A stretch of DNA of 64,000 nucleotides from Leguminivora glycinivorella (lineage: Eukaryota; Arthropoda; Insecta; Lepidoptera; Tortricidae), in assembly GCF_023078275.1 (NCBI RefSeq), contig NC_062992.1, positions 13,033,706-13,097,705 of the forward strand, in the 5' to 3' direction. The first letter of the stretch is position 1; each line of letters begins with the position of its first letter. The notes beneath the pieces were generated by a model. The model searched no databases. It was given only the letters and a program-made list of their open reading frames with translations, and was not told where the DNA came from. The position numbers were made by a program, and so were the translations under genes. Shown here piece by piece: positions 62,289-64,000 of the stretch.

Positions 62289-64000
62289 ATGTCGGACATT
62301 GATGTGAGCAATAGAGACGTTGACATGGATAGGGTTGAACGCAATTACGCGGTTATGCGGTTAGAGTTAATCTTTGATTGTATAGATTTAGAGGGTTATG
62401 TCGCGGCCGACTTAAACCCAATAGTTGAAGACTTTCATCGTGCCCAAAAGGCTATAATGAAGAAAACAAAGGATGTAAATACGGAGTTCTCGGTTACTGT
62501 CGATTTTGAACAAAAAGTAAAGTCAATCTTGACAAGGTTAAGGAAAGCTGAGCCTGTCATTACAAGCAAACATGAAACTGTTGACAAACATGATAGTAGT
62601 GATAATAATTCAGCGAAGTTACCTAAAATTGTTGTGAAACCATTTGATGGCTCCTTGCACAATTGGTTGTCATTTAAGGAACTCTTTGATTCCTTAATTC
62701 ATAAAAGGAATATTTCGAACATTGAAAAGCTGCATTATCTTATGACATCGTGTCAAGGTAAGGCTTTAGATTTGATTAAGAATTACCCAATTTCGGACAA
62801 CAGTTACATGGATGCTTACAATGCTTTAAACAAGTTTTACAATAGAAAACGGCAAATTGCCTTTGGGTACTATGAAAAGATTTTACTTTGTGAACAGGTG
62901 AAGACCAAGTCTTCAACTGAATTAGAAAAAGTTCATCGTGTTTTTAGAGAAACATTACAAGTGTTAGAAAGATTCGACTTACCCGATAAAAACTTTATGT
63001 TATTTCATCTGTTGTGGGGAAAATTGGACAAGGCGACTCGGGAGGCCTTCCTCCTCGAGTTCAATTCCAATGAAATTCCAAAGTTTGAATTGCTACAAGA
63101 GTTTGTTGAAAAACAAGTCCGCGCTCTGGAAGTAACGGAGGTTAAGCCCGTAACAAGTGCCAATAAAGGTAAAGGCAAGGTAACACTAGTTGCCACACAA
63201 CAAAATATATGTGTTTTCTGTACTGAACTGCATAACTTAGAGAATTGTAAAAAATTTAAAGTTTTAGACACTTCGGAGCGGTTTAAGGTGGTGAAAAACA
63301 AGGGCTTGTGTGTTTGTTGTTTCTCCAAAACTCATAAAGTCAAACAATGTCAATCAGATTGTCGGTGCAGTATATGCGGTTGTTCCCACAACACTTTATT
63401 ACACTTTGGAAAAAGGGAACCGGCTTCGCCAGAGGCTGAACCAGCACCTCAGCCAACGGTGAGCGGTTTAAATAGCAAAGTGACTTTGACGTCGGTCCAA
63501 AGTAATGGATTAGTTTTATTTGCTACTGCTCGGGTAGCTGTTCGGGATAGTTCAGGTAATTATCAAATAGCTCGTGCTCTTTTGGACGGTGCTAGTGGTG
63601 TCAATTTTATTTCCCATGACTGTGCTCGAAGATTAGGTTTACAGGTAGATGATACTAGCGAGCCAATTACTGGAATTGGACTATCTGAAGTTGCACCTAA
63701 GGGTATGTTATCATGCTCTGTTAAACCTATTGGATCAGAAATGGTTAATTTTGACTTCCAAGCGTCAGTGCTTCCAGTTATCTGTCCGGAGCAACCATAC
63801 TATAGAGTCAATACATCGGAATGGCATCACATTCAAGGTCTACCTCTCGCTGACCCTGACTTTGCGAAGCCGGGCCCAATAGATTTACTTTTAAATGCAG
63901 AGATCTTTGCATCTTCCATTTTAAGTGGTAAGAAGGAGGGCCGGAAGGGGCAGTCAAAGGCTTTGGAGACTGTTTTCGGATGGGTTCTGATGGGTGACTG
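62289..64000 (+). CDS. Second BEL/Pao element: gag and protease region (partial)
   Basis: An ORF from ATG 62289 runs open to the window end (570 codons plus 2 nt). Residues about 113-265 form a DUF1759 gag domain (KIVVKPFDGSLHNWLSFKEL, LHYLMTSCQGKALDLI). Cysteine knuckles follow at 307-360 (CX2CX3HX4C in CVFCTELHNLENC, CX2CX4HX4C in CVCCFSKTHKVKQC, then CRCSICGCSH). The DUF1758 protease region comes next, with the putative active site LLDGASGVNFIS at residue 433, where D-S-G or D-T-G is usual. The RT would follow beyond 64000. The family differs from the element at 9.5-15 kb. Confidence 0.88.
   Translation, partial: MSDIDVSNRDVDMDRVERNYAVMRLELIFDCIDLEGYVAADLNPIVEDFHRAQKAIMKKTKDVNTEFSVTVDFEQKVKSILTRLRKAEPVITSKHETVDKHDSSDNNSAKLPKIVVKPFDGSLHNWLSFKELFDSLIHKRNISNIEKLHYLMTSCQGKALDLIKNYPISDNSYMDAYNALNKFYNRKRQIAFGYYEKILLCEQVKTKSSTELEKVHRVFRETLQVLERFDLPDKNFMLFHLLWGKLDKATREAFLLEFNSNEIPKFELLQEFVEKQVRALEVTEVKPVTSANKGKGKVTLVATQQNICVFCTELHNLENCKKFKVLDTSERFKVVKNKGLCVCCFSKTHKVKQCQSDCRCSICGCSHNTLLHFGKREPASPEAEPAPQPTVSGLNSKVTLTSVQSNGLVLFATARVAVRDSSGNYQIARALLDGASGVNFISHDCARRLGLQVDDTSEPITGIGLSEVAPKGMLSCSVKPIGSEMVNFDFQASVLPVICPEQPYYRVNTSEWHHIQGLPLADPDFAKPGPIDLLLNAEIFASSILSGKKEGRKGQSKALETVFGWVLMGD

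Overview
The window looks like repeat-saturated nuclear DNA from a moth or butterfly. This rests on introns with GT/AG borders, insect gene families (a DUF4806 protein and an array-type C2H2 zinc-finger family), and repeat tails that I recognise as common in Lepidoptera, such as the TATG-tailed LINE end at 12.1-12.4 kb. Most of the sequence is transposon-derived. I reconstruct one host gene with six exons and three paralogous zinc-finger genes. Everything else with coding content is a complete or broken mobile element.

Layout. 0.2-4.1 kb: DUF4806 gene on the minus strand; its exon phases close perfectly to 388 codons. 4.1-8.4 kb: its promoter side, small repeats, and a decayed intron-containing gene resembling a DDE transposase that has lost its catalytic core (6.3-7.35 kb). 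8.45-9.48 kb: a 190-bp tandem array leading into a rearranged BEL/Pao retrotransposon (9.5 to about 15.3 kb), which carries a 0.7-kb internal duplication and a LINE tail inserted with a 12-bp target duplication. 15.3-18.9 kb: zinc-finger gene A (+). 20.9-21.4 kb: Penelope-like fragment. 22.6-25.4 kb: zinc-finger gene B (-), with an early in-frame stop. 25.9-29.0 kb: a palindromic foldback element made of 394-bp repeats. 31.0-34.5 kb: a 5'-truncated RNase-H-bearing LINE with target duplication. 35.0-44.6 kb: a second, much larger foldback element whose arms are arrays of 157-bp repeats and whose centre is a nest of hAT, pogo-like, palindromic and LINE insertions. 44.6-50.5 kb: a young Ty3/Gypsy element (-) with identical 133-bp LTRs and an extra small membrane-protein ORF ahead of gag. 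50.8-51.2 kb: palindromic MITE. 51.2-55.8 kb: zinc-finger gene C (+). 56.2-61.1 kb: a near-complete CR1-group LINE (-). 62.3-64.0 kb: 5' half of a second BEL/Pao element (+), cut by the window end.

The three zinc-finger genes share the same two-exon architecture, the same 5' upstream block (A and C) and the same 3' flank (B and C), so they are local duplicates. Their first coding exon is a 27-bp minisatellite encoding repeated V-K-x-E (SUMO-acceptor-like) motifs, whose copy number differs between paralogs. The second exon holds 8-19 fingers. No prokaryotic features (operons, CRISPR) are present. Family assignments come from recognising motifs by eye; no database was searched.
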